From contig NZ_CP122458.1 of assembly GCF_032598905.1 (NCBI RefSeq), positions 6,039,001 to 6,103,000 on the forward strand: a stretch of DNA of 64,000 nt, given 5' to 3'. The notes beneath the pieces are model-generated. The model saw only the letters and a list, made by a program, of their open reading frames with translations, did no database searches and had not been told where the DNA came from. Numbering within the stretch: position 1 is the first letter of the stretch; each line of letters opens with the position of its first letter. Source of the DNA: Streptomyces sp. 11x1 (GTDB taxonomy: Bacteria; Actinomycetota; Actinomycetes; Streptomycetales; Streptomycetaceae). Shown piece after piece: positions 30,249 to 38,589 of this stretch. The translations under genes and the position numbers were made by a program.

Positions 30249-31613
30249 ATGACCGTCAACCAGTCCTCGTCCAGCCCGAAGAGAGCTCTCGGCAGGAGGC
30301 GAGCGGCATCGCTGGCCGGATGCGCGGCCACGGTGCTGCTGACCGTGACGGCCTGTGGCGGCGGCGGCACCGCCGGCAAGACCACCAAGGACGGCTTCGC
30401 CCAGGCGCCGCAGAAGGACGGGGCGTTGACCGTCTGGGTGGACGCGACCCGGATGGACGCGGCGAAGCTGTACCAGGAGCTGCACCCGGACGTGAAGCTG
30501 GACATCGTCAGCTATGACGGCAACGCCAACGGGTCCAACTACCTGCAGACGAAGGTCCAGTTGTTCAACCGCACCGGCAAGGGCTGGCCGGACGTCGTGT
30601 TCAGCTCCCAGACCAACGAGGCCTCCTGGGCGGTCGACGCGGGCTTCGCCGCTCCGCTCAACAAGGGTCTGATCCCCGAGTCGACCCTGGGCGAGTTCGC
30701 CAAGGGCGCCAACGACGTCTGCACGGTCGACGGCACCGTCTACTGTCTGCGCAACGACCTCTCCCAGGCGGTGCTCTGGTACAACGCCCCGCTGATGAAG
30801 AAGTTCGGCTACACGGTGCCGACGACGTGGGAGGAGTACCAGAAGCTCGGCGAGAAGGTGGCCAAGGAGCACCCCGGCTACCTCGTCGGTGACGCGGGTG
30901 ACGCCTTCACCCCCGAGATCTATCTGTGGGCGAGCAAGTGCGGCGCCAACCACATCACCGGCCCCAAGTCCGTGTCGGTGAACACCACCAGCGAGGCCTG
31001 CACCAAGATGGCCAAGCTCCTGGACGTACTGATCAAGAACAAGTCCATGTCCATCAGCGGCGTGTTCAGCACCGACTTCGGCAAGAACAAGGCCGACAAG
31101 GTCCTGCTCATGCCGGGCCCGGCCTGGTACGGCGGCGCGGTCTTCAAGGACACCCTCAAGGTCCCCGGCAAGCAGATCGGCGTGGCACCCATGCCGCAGT
31201 GGCAGGGTGACGGCGCGCCGTCCACCGGCAACGTCGGCGGCGGCACCTGGCTGCTGTCCCAGCACTCCACCCACATCAAGGCGGCCACCGACTTCCTGAA
31301 GTGGGTCACCACCGACAACGCCTACCAGGGGGAGAAGGCGCCCGGCTTCCCGGCCTACGCGCCGGCCGCCGAGACATGGCTGAAGGCGCAGGACGCCTCC
31401 GGCTACTTCGCCAGCGACCTGAGCGCGCTCTCGACCGCCTCCTCCCAGGTGTGGCCGGAGTGGGGCTCGGGCAAGTTCAGCCAGGAGGCGATCTGGGCGG
31501 CCACCGTCAAGCCGGGCCTGACCCAGGGCAAGACCATCGAATCGCTGCTGCCCGCCTGGCAGGACTCCATCGTCAAGCACGCCGAGTCCAACGGATACAA
31601 GGTCGAGCAGTGA
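30249..31613 (+). CDS. Sugar ABC transporter substrate-binding lipoprotein (6-deoxysugar operon)
   Basis: 454 residues from ATG 30249 (GGAG at 30239-30242). A GTG 12 nt earlier overlaps the Shine-Dalgarno and is rejected. Lipobox VTAC near residue 30 is followed by a GGGG linker. The solute-binding family 1 pattern is clear: GALTVWVDATRMDAAKLYQELHPDVKL, LRNDLSQAVLWYNAPLMKKFGY. It is the first gene of an operon running to 39647 without gaps over about 70 nt. It probably binds L-fucose or a fucosylated oligosaccharide. Confidence 0.92.
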   Translation: MTVNQSSSSPKRALGRRRAASLAGCAATVLLTVTACGGGGTAGKTTKDGFAQAPQKDGALTVWVDATRMDAAKLYQELHPDVKLDIVSYDGNANGSNYLQTKVQLFNRTGKGWPDVVFSSQTNEASWAVDAGFAAPLNKGLIPESTLGEFAKGANDVCTVDGTVYCLRNDLSQAVLWYNAPLMKKFGYTVPTTWEEYQKLGEKVAKEHPGYLVGDAGDAFTPEIYLWASKCGANHITGPKSVSVNTTSEACTKMAKLLDVLIKNKSMSISGVFSTDFGKNKADKVLLMPGPAWYGGAVFKDTLKVPGKQIGVAPMPQWQGDGAPSTGNVGGGTWLLSQHSTHIKAATDFLKWVTTDNAYQGEKAPGFPAYAPAAETWLKAQDASGYFASDLSALSTASSQVWPEWGSGKFSQEAIWAATVKPGLTQGKTIESLLPAWQDSIVKHAESNGYKVEQ

Positions 31614-32524
31614 CCCTCAGCCACTCCCCGTCCCGCTCCGCCGGTCGGCGCCCCCGCGGCACCGACCGGCAGAGCCGGGCCGGCATCGCCTTCGTCGCGG
31701 CCTACGTACTGCTCCTGATCGCGTTCGGCATCCTGCCGACCGGGTACGCCGTCTACTTCGCGTTCACCGACGCCGGGGGCACGTTCACCGGCTTCAGCAA
31801 CTTCGTCACCACCGCACAGGACTTCCGCTTCCTGGACGCCGTCGGCCATGTCGCGCTGTACCTGCTGTTCTGGCTGGTCTCCCTCGTGGTGTTCGTGGTG
31901 AGCCTGGCGCTGCTGCTGCACCGCCTCGCCTCGGGCTCCCTCAGCAAGTCCCTGCGCTTCCTCTTCTACATCCCCGGAGCGCTCGCCGGCGCCGCGAGCG
32001 TGCTGGTGTGGCTGTTCATGCTCGACCCGACGGTGAGCCCGGTCAGTTCGCTGCTGGGCATGCTGGGGTACGGCACCTTCGGTGAGGTGATCGCGCCCGG
32101 CAACCTGCCCCTGCTGTTCACGGTCATCGCGTTCTGGACCGGCGCGGGCGGCTGGATCGTCGTCATCTACGGCGCGCTCAACAACATCCCCACCGACGTC
32201 ATGGAAGCCGCGCGCATCGACGGCGCGGGCGCCTGGCAGACCGCCTGGCACATCCAGATCCCCATGCTCCGCAAGTGGATCGTGTACATGGTGATCCTGG
32301 CCTTCGCGGGCGGTGCGCAGCTCTTCGTGGAGCCGCAGCTGCTGTCCCTGGCCAGTGTGGGCGTGGCCGGACGCGACTACTCGCTGAACCAGCTGACGTA
32401 CGACTTCGCCTTCCAGATGAACAACGTCAACGGCGCCGCCGCGGTCTCGGTGGAGCTCCTGGTCGTCAGTGTGTCGGCCGCCGCCGTCTTCGTCGCGCGA
32501 TCGGGGTTCTTCGATGCAGACTAG
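31610..32524 (+). CDS. Sugar ABC transporter permease (6-deoxysugar operon, first)
   Basis: 304 residues from GTG 31610, overlapping the binding-protein stop by 4 nt (GTGA). Six membrane helices start at AGIAFVAAYVLLLIAFGILPTGYAVYF. The EAA loop is EAARIDGAGAWQTAWHIQIPML near residue 200. It forms the channel with the next gene. Import presumably relies on a shared ATPase encoded elsewhere. Confidence 0.93.
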   Translation: MTLSHSPSRSAGRRPRGTDRQSRAGIAFVAAYVLLLIAFGILPTGYAVYFAFTDAGGTFTGFSNFVTTAQDFRFLDAVGHVALYLLFWLVSLVVFVVSLALLLHRLASGSLSKSLRFLFYIPGALAGAASVLVWLFMLDPTVSPVSSLLGMLGYGTFGEVIAPGNLPLLFTVIAFWTGAGGWIVVIYGALNNIPTDVMEAARIDGAGAWQTAWHIQIPMLRKWIVYMVILAFAGGAQLFVEPQLLSLASVGVAGRDYSLNQLTYDFAFQMNNVNGAAAVSVELLVVSVSAAAVFVARSGFFDAD

Positions 32525-33392
32525 TTCCCCGCGCCGCCTCCTGCCCCGTCTGCTGACCGGCTCCGTCCTGCTCGTCTTCCTGGTGTTCTTCGTGCTGCCG
32601 GTGCTGTGGCTCGTCCTCGCGGCGACCAAGACCGATCAGCAACTCGTCCACGGCAGTCCGCTCTCCTTCGGCTCCTGGCACACCCTCAAGGCCAACTGGG
32701 ACGCCCTCACCGCGTTCCAGGACAACGCCGTCCTGCAGTGGCTCGGCAACTCGACGCTGTACGCGCTGATCTCGCTCGTCATCACGCTCTGTGTGGCCAT
32801 CCCGGCGGGCTACGCGCTGGCCATGACCGAGTTCCGCGGACGGCACGCCCTGCTCGTCTCGACCCTGGTCGTGATGCTCATGCCGACCGCCACGCTGGTG
32901 GTGCCGCTGTTCCTGGAGATCAACGCGGTCGGTCTGATCGGCACGATGTGGTCGATCATCCTGCCGTACTCGTTCTATCCGTTCGGCGTGTATCTGACGT
33001 ACATCTACTTCACCACCGCGGTACCGAAGGACCTGCTGGCGGCGGCACGGATGGACGGCTGCTCGGAGTTCGGTGTCTTCCGGCACATCGCGCTGCCGCT
33101 GGCGACACCGGTCGTCGCACTCGTCGGGTTCTTCAGCTTCGTCGCCAACTGGACCAACTACTTCCTGCCCTACGTGATGCTGCCCGAGAGCGGCCAGATG
33201 CCCATCCAGGTGGGGGTCGGGACCCTGCTCAGCAATGTGCCGTCCTTCAACCCGGCCGTCGGCACGCTCGCGATCGAGCGGCCGCAGCTGGCCCTGGCGA
33301 CGCTCGTGGCCATCACACCCGTACTGTTCGTCTTCCTCTTCGCGCAGCGCTTCCTGGTCAGCGGGATGCTCGCCGGCGCCACCAAGGAATAG
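32514..33392 (+). CDS. Sugar ABC transporter permease (6-deoxysugar operon, second)
   Basis: 292 residues from ATG 32514, overlapping the previous gene by 11 nt. MalG-type: TGSVLLVFLVFFVLPVLWLVLAATK is helix 1 and AARMDGCSEFGVFRHIALPL near residue 190 is the EAA loop. It completes the importer. The next gene starts 66 nt later with its own GGAG, so transcription should continue. Confidence 0.93.
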   Translation: MQTSSPRRLLPRLLTGSVLLVFLVFFVLPVLWLVLAATKTDQQLVHGSPLSFGSWHTLKANWDALTAFQDNAVLQWLGNSTLYALISLVITLCVAIPAGYALAMTEFRGRHALLVSTLVVMLMPTATLVVPLFLEINAVGLIGTMWSIILPYSFYPFGVYLTYIYFTTAVPKDLLAAARMDGCSEFGVFRHIALPLATPVVALVGFFSFVANWTNYFLPYVMLPESGQMPIQVGVGTLLSNVPSFNPAVGTLAIERPQLALATLVAITPVLFVFLFAQRFLVSGMLAGATKE

Positions 33393-33458
33393 CGGCTCCT
33401 CCCCGCCGTCGTCCCCGGCGTGCGCCGTCCCGCCGCCCACCCCGAACGGAGATCCCCC

Positions 33459-35471
33459 ATGCCCTACAGCTCCGCCGACCCCTCTTCGGCCGAGGCCACC
33501 CCCTGCGACCAGCCGGCCCCGCCACCCCACATCGAGGCGGGGGTGCCGCTGCTCGAACCGCCCGGCTGGGCGGTGGCCCAGCGGTCCCTGTTCGACCTGC
33601 TCGACCACGCCTGGCGGCGCTTCGCCCGCGACTTCACCGGCCCCGACGGACGCCTGAACTACTCCCGTCCGCTGACCACCCGCGACGGCGTGGACGACTT
33701 CTACGAGGTGTTCTTCAACTGGCCCCAGCTCTACCTCCTCGGCGGCGCCGACGACCTGCTGCCCGCCAGTGCTAAGCACTGGGAGGGCGTGACCAAGCAG
33801 CTCACCGAACTGGACATGCTGCGCGACGAGTACGAACGCGGCTACGACTGGTTCCACCAGGGCGAGAGCCTGCTGCTGCTCTTCTTCCTGTGCATGGCCG
33901 ACCCCAAGCGCTGGTCCGAACGTGCCCTGCGCTTCGCGGAGTTGTACGTCGACCCGGCCCACGGCAACTACGACCCCGAGCACCGCATCATCACCCGCCC
34001 GCACAACGGCAGCGACCCCGACCGCACGGGCCTGTTCGACGGCGACGTCTACCCCTGGCTCCAGAAGGAGGCCGACACCTACGGGTACCCGCTCGAGTGG
34101 ATCCCCGAGGCGCAGGGCGGCCCGTTCCCGCTCTCCTCCGACCCGCGTCTCGGCGCGCAGATGCGCGACCGGATGGGCGTCGGAGACACCGCGCTCAACC
34201 TCGGCGCCACCGGTCTGGTCCTCAACGCCTGGATCCTGACCGGCGACGAGCGCTACCGCGACTGGATCGTCGAGTACGTCGGCGCGTGGCGGGAGCGCAC
34301 CGAGGCGAACGACGGTGTCATCCCCGACAACGTCAGCCCGGACGGAGTCGTCGGCGGCCTCTTCGAAGGCCGCTGGTACGGCGGCCACTACGGCTGGTCC
34401 TGGCCCCACGGCTGGCACAGCATCGGAACCGCGGCCTGCGTGGCGGCGCTCGCGGCGGCGACGGTCACCGGGGACGACGACTTCCTGTCCATGGTCCGCA
34501 CCACGCTCGACTCGCTCATCGCCCGCGGCAAGGTGATGCCCCACACCGAGGCGGACTCCAGCCTGCCCGCCAAGTGGGCGGTCGAACTCGGCCCGGACGC
34601 CGACACCCCCACGCTCCACGTGCCGTTCCGGCACAACGACACCGGCTGGTTCGACTACAACCCGACCACCCCGCCCGTACCGGTGGCCCTGTGGCACCAC
34701 TCGGCCTCGGACGCCGACCGCGAGCGGCTGGAGGACCTGCGCGAGGCCGAGGCGATCGACTGGCGCACCCTGCGGCCGTTCCGCGCCAAGGAGGAGTCCG
34801 GGCACGAGAAGGCGTGGTTCGCCTTCCTCGCCGGCGACGACCCCGGCTATCCCGAGCGCATCCTCGCCACCGCCCAGGCCCAGATCCGCCACCGCCTGCG
34901 CCGCGTCGACCGCTACCGCGACCTGGACGTGCCCGAGGCCGACATCCACGTCTGGCAGCAGTCGAACCCCGTGGCCACCGAGGCCCTCGTCCAGCTGACC
35001 TGGGGCGGCCCCCAGGTGCTCTACAACGGCGGCCTGCAGCAGGCCCGGCTGCGCTACCACGACGCCGACGCCCGCCGCGCCGGCCTGCCGCAGGACGTGG
35101 CCGCGCTGGTCAGCTCCATCGACCCCGAGGCAACCACCGTCGAACTGGTCAACCTCGCCCCCGAGACGGACCGCACCGTGATCGTCCAGGCCGGCGCCTT
35201 CGCCGAGCACACCATCACGGCCGTCCGCTACACGACCTGCGCGGACGACGGCTGGATCGGCGACATGTACGACTACGGCCACACCGAGCCGGTCGTCACC
35301 GAGGAAGAGCTGTCCTGCGACAGCCCCTTCCTGACCGTCCGGCTGCCCGCGTCCACCCGGATCAAGCTCGTCCTGCGACTGGACCTGCGCGCCAACACCC
35401 CCAGCTACCGCACCCCGTTCGACACCGACGCAGGCGAGCCCGCCCCCGGCACGGAGGAGAGCACGGCGTGA
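33459..35471 (+). CDS. Unrecognised 670-residue cytoplasmic protein, probable (alpha/alpha)-barrel enzyme
   Basis: 670 residues from ATG 33459 (CGGAG upstream); no signal peptide or membrane segment. The N-terminal two thirds are helix-rich with repeated aromatic/acidic loops: YDWFHQGESLLLLFF, HNGSDPDRTGLFDGDVYPWLQKEAD, VPFRHNDTGWFDYNP and a GGHYGWSWPHGWHSIGTA turn. This is the look of six-hairpin glycosidases, lyases and epimerases. The last 120 residues are beta-type (TTVELVNLAPETDRTVIVQ). It sits between the importer and the mutarotase, to which it is coupled by a GTGA overlap. A cytosolic glycosidase or lyase releasing the free 6-deoxysugar is a reasonable guess. I do not recognise the family. 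Confidence 0.7.
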   Translation: MPYSSADPSSAEATPCDQPAPPPHIEAGVPLLEPPGWAVAQRSLFDLLDHAWRRFARDFTGPDGRLNYSRPLTTRDGVDDFYEVFFNWPQLYLLGGADDLLPASAKHWEGVTKQLTELDMLRDEYERGYDWFHQGESLLLLFFLCMADPKRWSERALRFAELYVDPAHGNYDPEHRIITRPHNGSDPDRTGLFDGDVYPWLQKEADTYGYPLEWIPEAQGGPFPLSSDPRLGAQMRDRMGVGDTALNLGATGLVLNAWILTGDERYRDWIVEYVGAWRERTEANDGVIPDNVSPDGVVGGLFEGRWYGGHYGWSWPHGWHSIGTAACVAALAAATVTGDDDFLSMVRTTLDSLIARGKVMPHTEADSSLPAKWAVELGPDADTPTLHVPFRHNDTGWFDYNPTTPPVPVALWHHSASDADRERLEDLREAEAIDWRTLRPFRAKEESGHEKAWFAFLAGDDPGYPERILATAQAQIRHRLRRVDRYRDLDVPEADIHVWQQSNPVATEALVQLTWGGPQVLYNGGLQQARLRYHDADARRAGLPQDVAALVSSIDPEATTVELVNLAPETDRTVIVQAGAFAEHTITAVRYTTCADDGWIGDMYDYGHTEPVVTEEELSCDSPFLTVRLPASTRIKLVLRLDLRANTPSYRTPFDTDAGEPAPGTEESTA

Positions 35472-35815
35472 AGCGCATCGCCCAGACCATCAGGCTCCGG
35501 CCCGAGCACCGGGAGAGGTACCTCGAACTGCACTCCGCCGTCTGGCCCGGGGTGGAGGCGGCCATGCACCGGGCGAACATCCGCAACTTCGGCATCTTCC
35601 TCCACGGTGACGTGCTGTTCGGCTACCTCGAGTACCACGGCGACGACTTCGAGGCCGACATGGCTGTCCTCGAAGCCGACCCCGAGACGCAGGAGTGGTG
35701 GAAGCTCACCGACCCCTGCCAGGAACCCTGGCCCGACCGGGGCGACTCCCGCCTGTGGACGGAACTGACCGAGATCTGGCACCTCGACCCGCCCGGCGAG
35801 GACACCACCGTCTGA
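35468..35815 (+). CDS. L-rhamnose/L-fucose mutarotase (RhaM-like)
   Basis: 115 residues from GTG 35468, overlapping the preceding stop. It matches the small dimeric ferredoxin-like RhaM family: RIAQTIRLRPEHRERYLELHSAVWPGV (active-site His about 22), YLEYHGDDFEADM and WWKLTDPCQEPWP (aromatic pocket). It interconverts the alpha and beta anomers of a 6-deoxyhexose, supplying the anomer that the sugar dehydrogenase oxidises. Both rhamnose and fucose variants exist; the neighbouring lactonase and fucosidases favour L-fucose here. Confidence 0.88.
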   Translation: MKRIAQTIRLRPEHRERYLELHSAVWPGVEAAMHRANIRNFGIFLHGDVLFGYLEYHGDDFEADMAVLEADPETQEWWKLTDPCQEPWPDRGDSRLWTELTEIWHLDPPGEDTTV

Positions 35816-35852
35816 CCCGGACCGCGCCGGACCGACCCGACTTGGAACCGCC

Positions 35853-36731
35853 ATGACCTCCGCCCCCGTTCTCATCGACGCGCACCACCATCTGTGGGAC
35901 CTCGACCAGCGCCCGCAGCCCTGGCTCGACGACCCCGGCCTGACGTCGATCCGCCGCACCTTCACCCCCGACGACCTGCGCTCCACCGCGACCCGCCCCG
36001 TCGCGGGCCGTCACCTCCACGGCACGGTGGCCGTGCAGTGCGTGCCGGAGGTGCCGGAGACGGAGGACCTGCTCGCCCTCGCGGAGCGGGAGCCGCTGAT
36101 CGAGGCGGTGGTCGGCTGGGCGGACCTCACGTCGCCGGCGATCGGAGACACGCTCGACCGGCTGATCGCCGGACCGGGCGGCACCTGGCTGCGTTCCCTG
36201 CGCCACCTCGTCCAGGGTGAGACGGAACCGGCCTGGCTGCAACGCCCCGATGTCGAACGGGGGCTGGCGGTGGCGAGGGACCGGGGGCTCTCCTACGACG
36301 TCCTGGTCCGTAGCCATCAGCTCGACCAGGCGATCCGGCTGGCCGAACGCTTCCCCGACCTGCCACAGGTCCTGAACCACGCCGGCAAGCCGGACATCGC
36401 CGGACGTGAACTCGCCACATGGCGAGAACAGGTACGACGGCTGGCCGCGCACGAGCACGTGGTCTGCAAGCTGTCGGGACTGATCACCGAGGCCGACCAC
36501 GACAGCTGGACCACCTCCGACATCCGCCCGGTCTGGGACGAACTGCTCACGTCCTTCGGCCCGGACCGGCTGATGTTCGGCTCCGACTGGCCGGTCGCCA
36601 ACCTCGCGGGCGGCTGGAACCGCTGGGCCGCCACCGTGGACGAACTGCTCACCGGCTGCGCGGAGAGCGAGATCCACGCGCTCCTCGCCGGCACCGCGAC
36701 CGCCTTCTACCGCCTCCCCGCCCGCGACTGA
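35853..36731 (+). CDS. Amidohydrolase-2 family sugar lactonase (L-fuconolactonase-like)
   Basis: 292 residues. COG3618-type amidohydrolase: IDAHHHLWDLDQRPQPWL at the N terminus (metal HxH), QVLNHAGKPDI mid-protein, VVCKLSGLITEADHDSW and MFGSDWPVANLAGGW with the late metal-ligand Asp. Characterised relatives open L-fucono-1,5-lactone or L-rhamnono-lactone to the acid. It stands 37 nt after the mutarotase and before three dehydrogenases, which supports step two of an oxidative (non-phosphorylated) 6-deoxysugar pathway in the cytoplasm. Confidence 0.87.
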   Translation: MTSAPVLIDAHHHLWDLDQRPQPWLDDPGLTSIRRTFTPDDLRSTATRPVAGRHLHGTVAVQCVPEVPETEDLLALAEREPLIEAVVGWADLTSPAIGDTLDRLIAGPGGTWLRSLRHLVQGETEPAWLQRPDVERGLAVARDRGLSYDVLVRSHQLDQAIRLAERFPDLPQVLNHAGKPDIAGRELATWREQVRRLAAHEHVVCKLSGLITEADHDSWTTSDIRPVWDELLTSFGPDRLMFGSDWPVANLAGGWNRWAATVDELLTGCAESEIHALLAGTATAFYRLPARD

Positions 36732-36769
36732 CGTACAGCGCCCGGGCCGAGAGGAACTTGGAGAACACG

Positions 36770-37831
36770 ATGACACTCGCCGTCCACTACACGGCTGCCC
36801 GCACCCTGGACACGGCCCCCGCATCGAGCGTGGAGCCGGGCCCCGGCGAGGTGGAGCTGGCCCCCGCCTACGTCGGTATCTGCGGCACCGACCTGCACAT
36901 CTTCCACGGCGACATGGACGCCCGGGTCGCCACGCCCGCCGTCCTGGGGCACGAGATGTCCGGCCGGATCCTCCGGGTCGGTCCGGGCGTGGAGGGCTGG
37001 GCGCCCGGCGACGCGGTGACCGTGATGCCGCTGCGCTGGGACGACACCTGCCCCGCCTGCCGGGCCGGTCACCGACACGTCTGCCAGCACCTCGACTTCA
37101 TCGGCATCGACTCCCCGGGCGCCATGCAGCAGCGCTGGACCGTACCCGCCTCCACCCTGATCCGCCTGCCGGAATCACTCGCACTGGACCGGGCGGCGCT
37201 CGTGGAGCCCACCGCGGTGGCCGTCCACGACGTCGGCCGGGCCCGGGTCACCGAGGGCGAGAAGGTCGTGGTCGTCGGCGGCGGGCCGGTCGGGGTGCTG
37301 ATCGCACTGGTCGCGCAGGCCGCCGGGGCCGAGGTGCGGGTGGTGGAGCTCAGCGCCCACCGCCGTTCGCTGGCCGAGGGACTGGGGCTGGCCACCTGGG
37401 ATCCGGCCGCGGACGACATCGGCGCCCTGGTCGGCGCGTGGACGGCCGACGCGGGCGCGGATGTCGCGTTCGAGGTGTCCGGTGCGGCCGGCGGTGTGCA
37501 CACCGCCGTGGAGGTCCTCGGGGTGCGGGGGCGGCTGTGCCTGGTCGCCATCCATCCCCGGCCCCGCGAGGTGAACCTGCACCGCTTCTTCTGGCGCGAA
37601 CTCACCCTCGTCGGCGCCCGCCTGTACGACCGCTCCGACTTCGAGAAGGCCGTCGCCCTGGTGGCCGACGGCACCGTCCCCGCCGACCGGCTGATCAGCA
37701 AGGTCGTCCCCCTCACCCAGGCTCTCGCCGCGTTCGAGGCGCTGGAGAGCGGCGGCGACGTGATGAAGATCCTCCTCGACTGCACCGACGGCACCGACCA
37801 CTGCGACGACACCCAGGGAGCCGCCGTATGA
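36770..37831 (+). CDS. Zinc-dependent MDR alcohol/sugar-acid dehydrogenase
   Basis: 353 residues from ATG 36770 (GGAG 6 nt upstream). It has the threonine-dehydrogenase/sorbitol-dehydrogenase layout: catalytic zinc motif VGICGTDLHIFHGD with GHEMSG, structural zinc CPACRAGHRHVC, and the NAD-binding VVVVGGGPVGVLIALVAQAAG. It likely oxidises a secondary hydroxyl of the sugar or its acid (for example a 2-keto-3-deoxy acid). It overlaps the SDR gene by 4 nt (ATGA), so both are made together. The exact substrate is inference. Confidence 0.9.
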   Translation: MTLAVHYTAARTLDTAPASSVEPGPGEVELAPAYVGICGTDLHIFHGDMDARVATPAVLGHEMSGRILRVGPGVEGWAPGDAVTVMPLRWDDTCPACRAGHRHVCQHLDFIGIDSPGAMQQRWTVPASTLIRLPESLALDRAALVEPTAVAVHDVGRARVTEGEKVVVVGGGPVGVLIALVAQAAGAEVRVVELSAHRRSLAEGLGLATWDPAADDIGALVGAWTADAGADVAFEVSGAAGGVHTAVEVLGVRGRLCLVAIHPRPREVNLHRFFWRELTLVGARLYDRSDFEKAVALVADGTVPADRLISKVVPLTQALAAFEALESGGDVMKILLDCTDGTDHCDDTQGAAV

Positions 37832-38589
37832 GCGCCTTCGACCTCACCGGGAAACTCGCCGTCGTCACCGGCGCCCGGCGCGGTATCGGCCGAGCCATGG
37901 CCCGCGCCCTCGCCGAAGCCGGAGCCGACATCATCGGCGTCAGCGCCTCCCTGGAGGAGTCCGGCAGCGACGTGGAGAAGGACGTCACCGCCGTGGGCCG
38001 CACCTTCGAAGCCCTCCGCACCGACTTCGCCGACCCCGAAGCCGTCCGCGCCCTCGGCGCCGACCTCGCCGGACGCCAACGCCCCGTGGACATCCTCGTC
38101 AACAACGCGGGCACCATCCGCCGCGCCCCGGCCGTCCAGCACAGCGACGCCGACTGGGAGTCGGTGCTCCAGGTCAACCTCAGCGCCCAGTTCGTCCTCA
38201 CCCGCGCCGTCGGCGCCGGCATGGTCGCCCGCGGCCACGGCAAGGTCATCTTCACCGCCTCGCTGCTCAGCTACCAGGGCGGCATCACCGTCCCCGGCTA
38301 CACCGCCGCCAAGCACGGCATCGCCGGTCTGACCAAGGCCCTGGCCAACGAGTGGGCACCGCACGGCGTCAACGTCAACGCCATAGCCCCCGGCTACATC
38401 GCCACCGACAACACCCAGGCCCTCCAGGACGACCCCGTCCGCAGCAGGGCGATCCTGGACCGCATCCCCGCCGGACGCTGGGGCAACCCCGACGACCTGG
38501 CGGGCGCCACCGTCTTCCTCGCCTCCGACGCCGCCGCCTACATCCACGGCACCACCCTGCCCGTCGACGGCGGATGGCTCGGCCGATGA
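37828..38589 (+). CDS. Short-chain dehydrogenase (KduD / 2-keto-3-deoxy-L-fuconate dehydrogenase-like)
   Basis: 253 residues. SDR landmarks: LAVVTGARRGIGRAMA (NAD site), ILVNNAGTIRRAP, catalytic Ser in FTASLLSYQGG, and YTAAKHG for the YxxxK pair. The FDLTGKLAVVTGARRGIGRAMARAL start is typical of the KduD-type branch that handles keto-deoxy sugar acids. In L-fucose catabolism an SDR oxidises 2-keto-3-deoxy-L-fuconate to the 2,4-diketo acid, a role this gene could fill. It is coupled at both ends by ATGA overlaps. Confidence 0.9.
   Translation: MSAFDLTGKLAVVTGARRGIGRAMARALAEAGADIIGVSASLEESGSDVEKDVTAVGRTFEALRTDFADPEAVRALGADLAGRQRPVDILVNNAGTIRRAPAVQHSDADWESVLQVNLSAQFVLTRAVGAGMVARGHGKVIFTASLLSYQGGITVPGYTAAKHGIAGLTKALANEWAPHGVNVNAIAPGYIATDNTQALQDDPVRSRAILDRIPAGRWGNPDDLAGATVFLASDAAAYIHGTTLPVDGGWLGR

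Noticed and set aside
32466..35282. A 938-codon minus-strand frame opposite the permease and unknown-enzyme genes
   Set aside because: Composition is that of an antisense shadow, and the overlapping plus-strand genes are coupled by ribosome-site spacing and stop/start overlaps.
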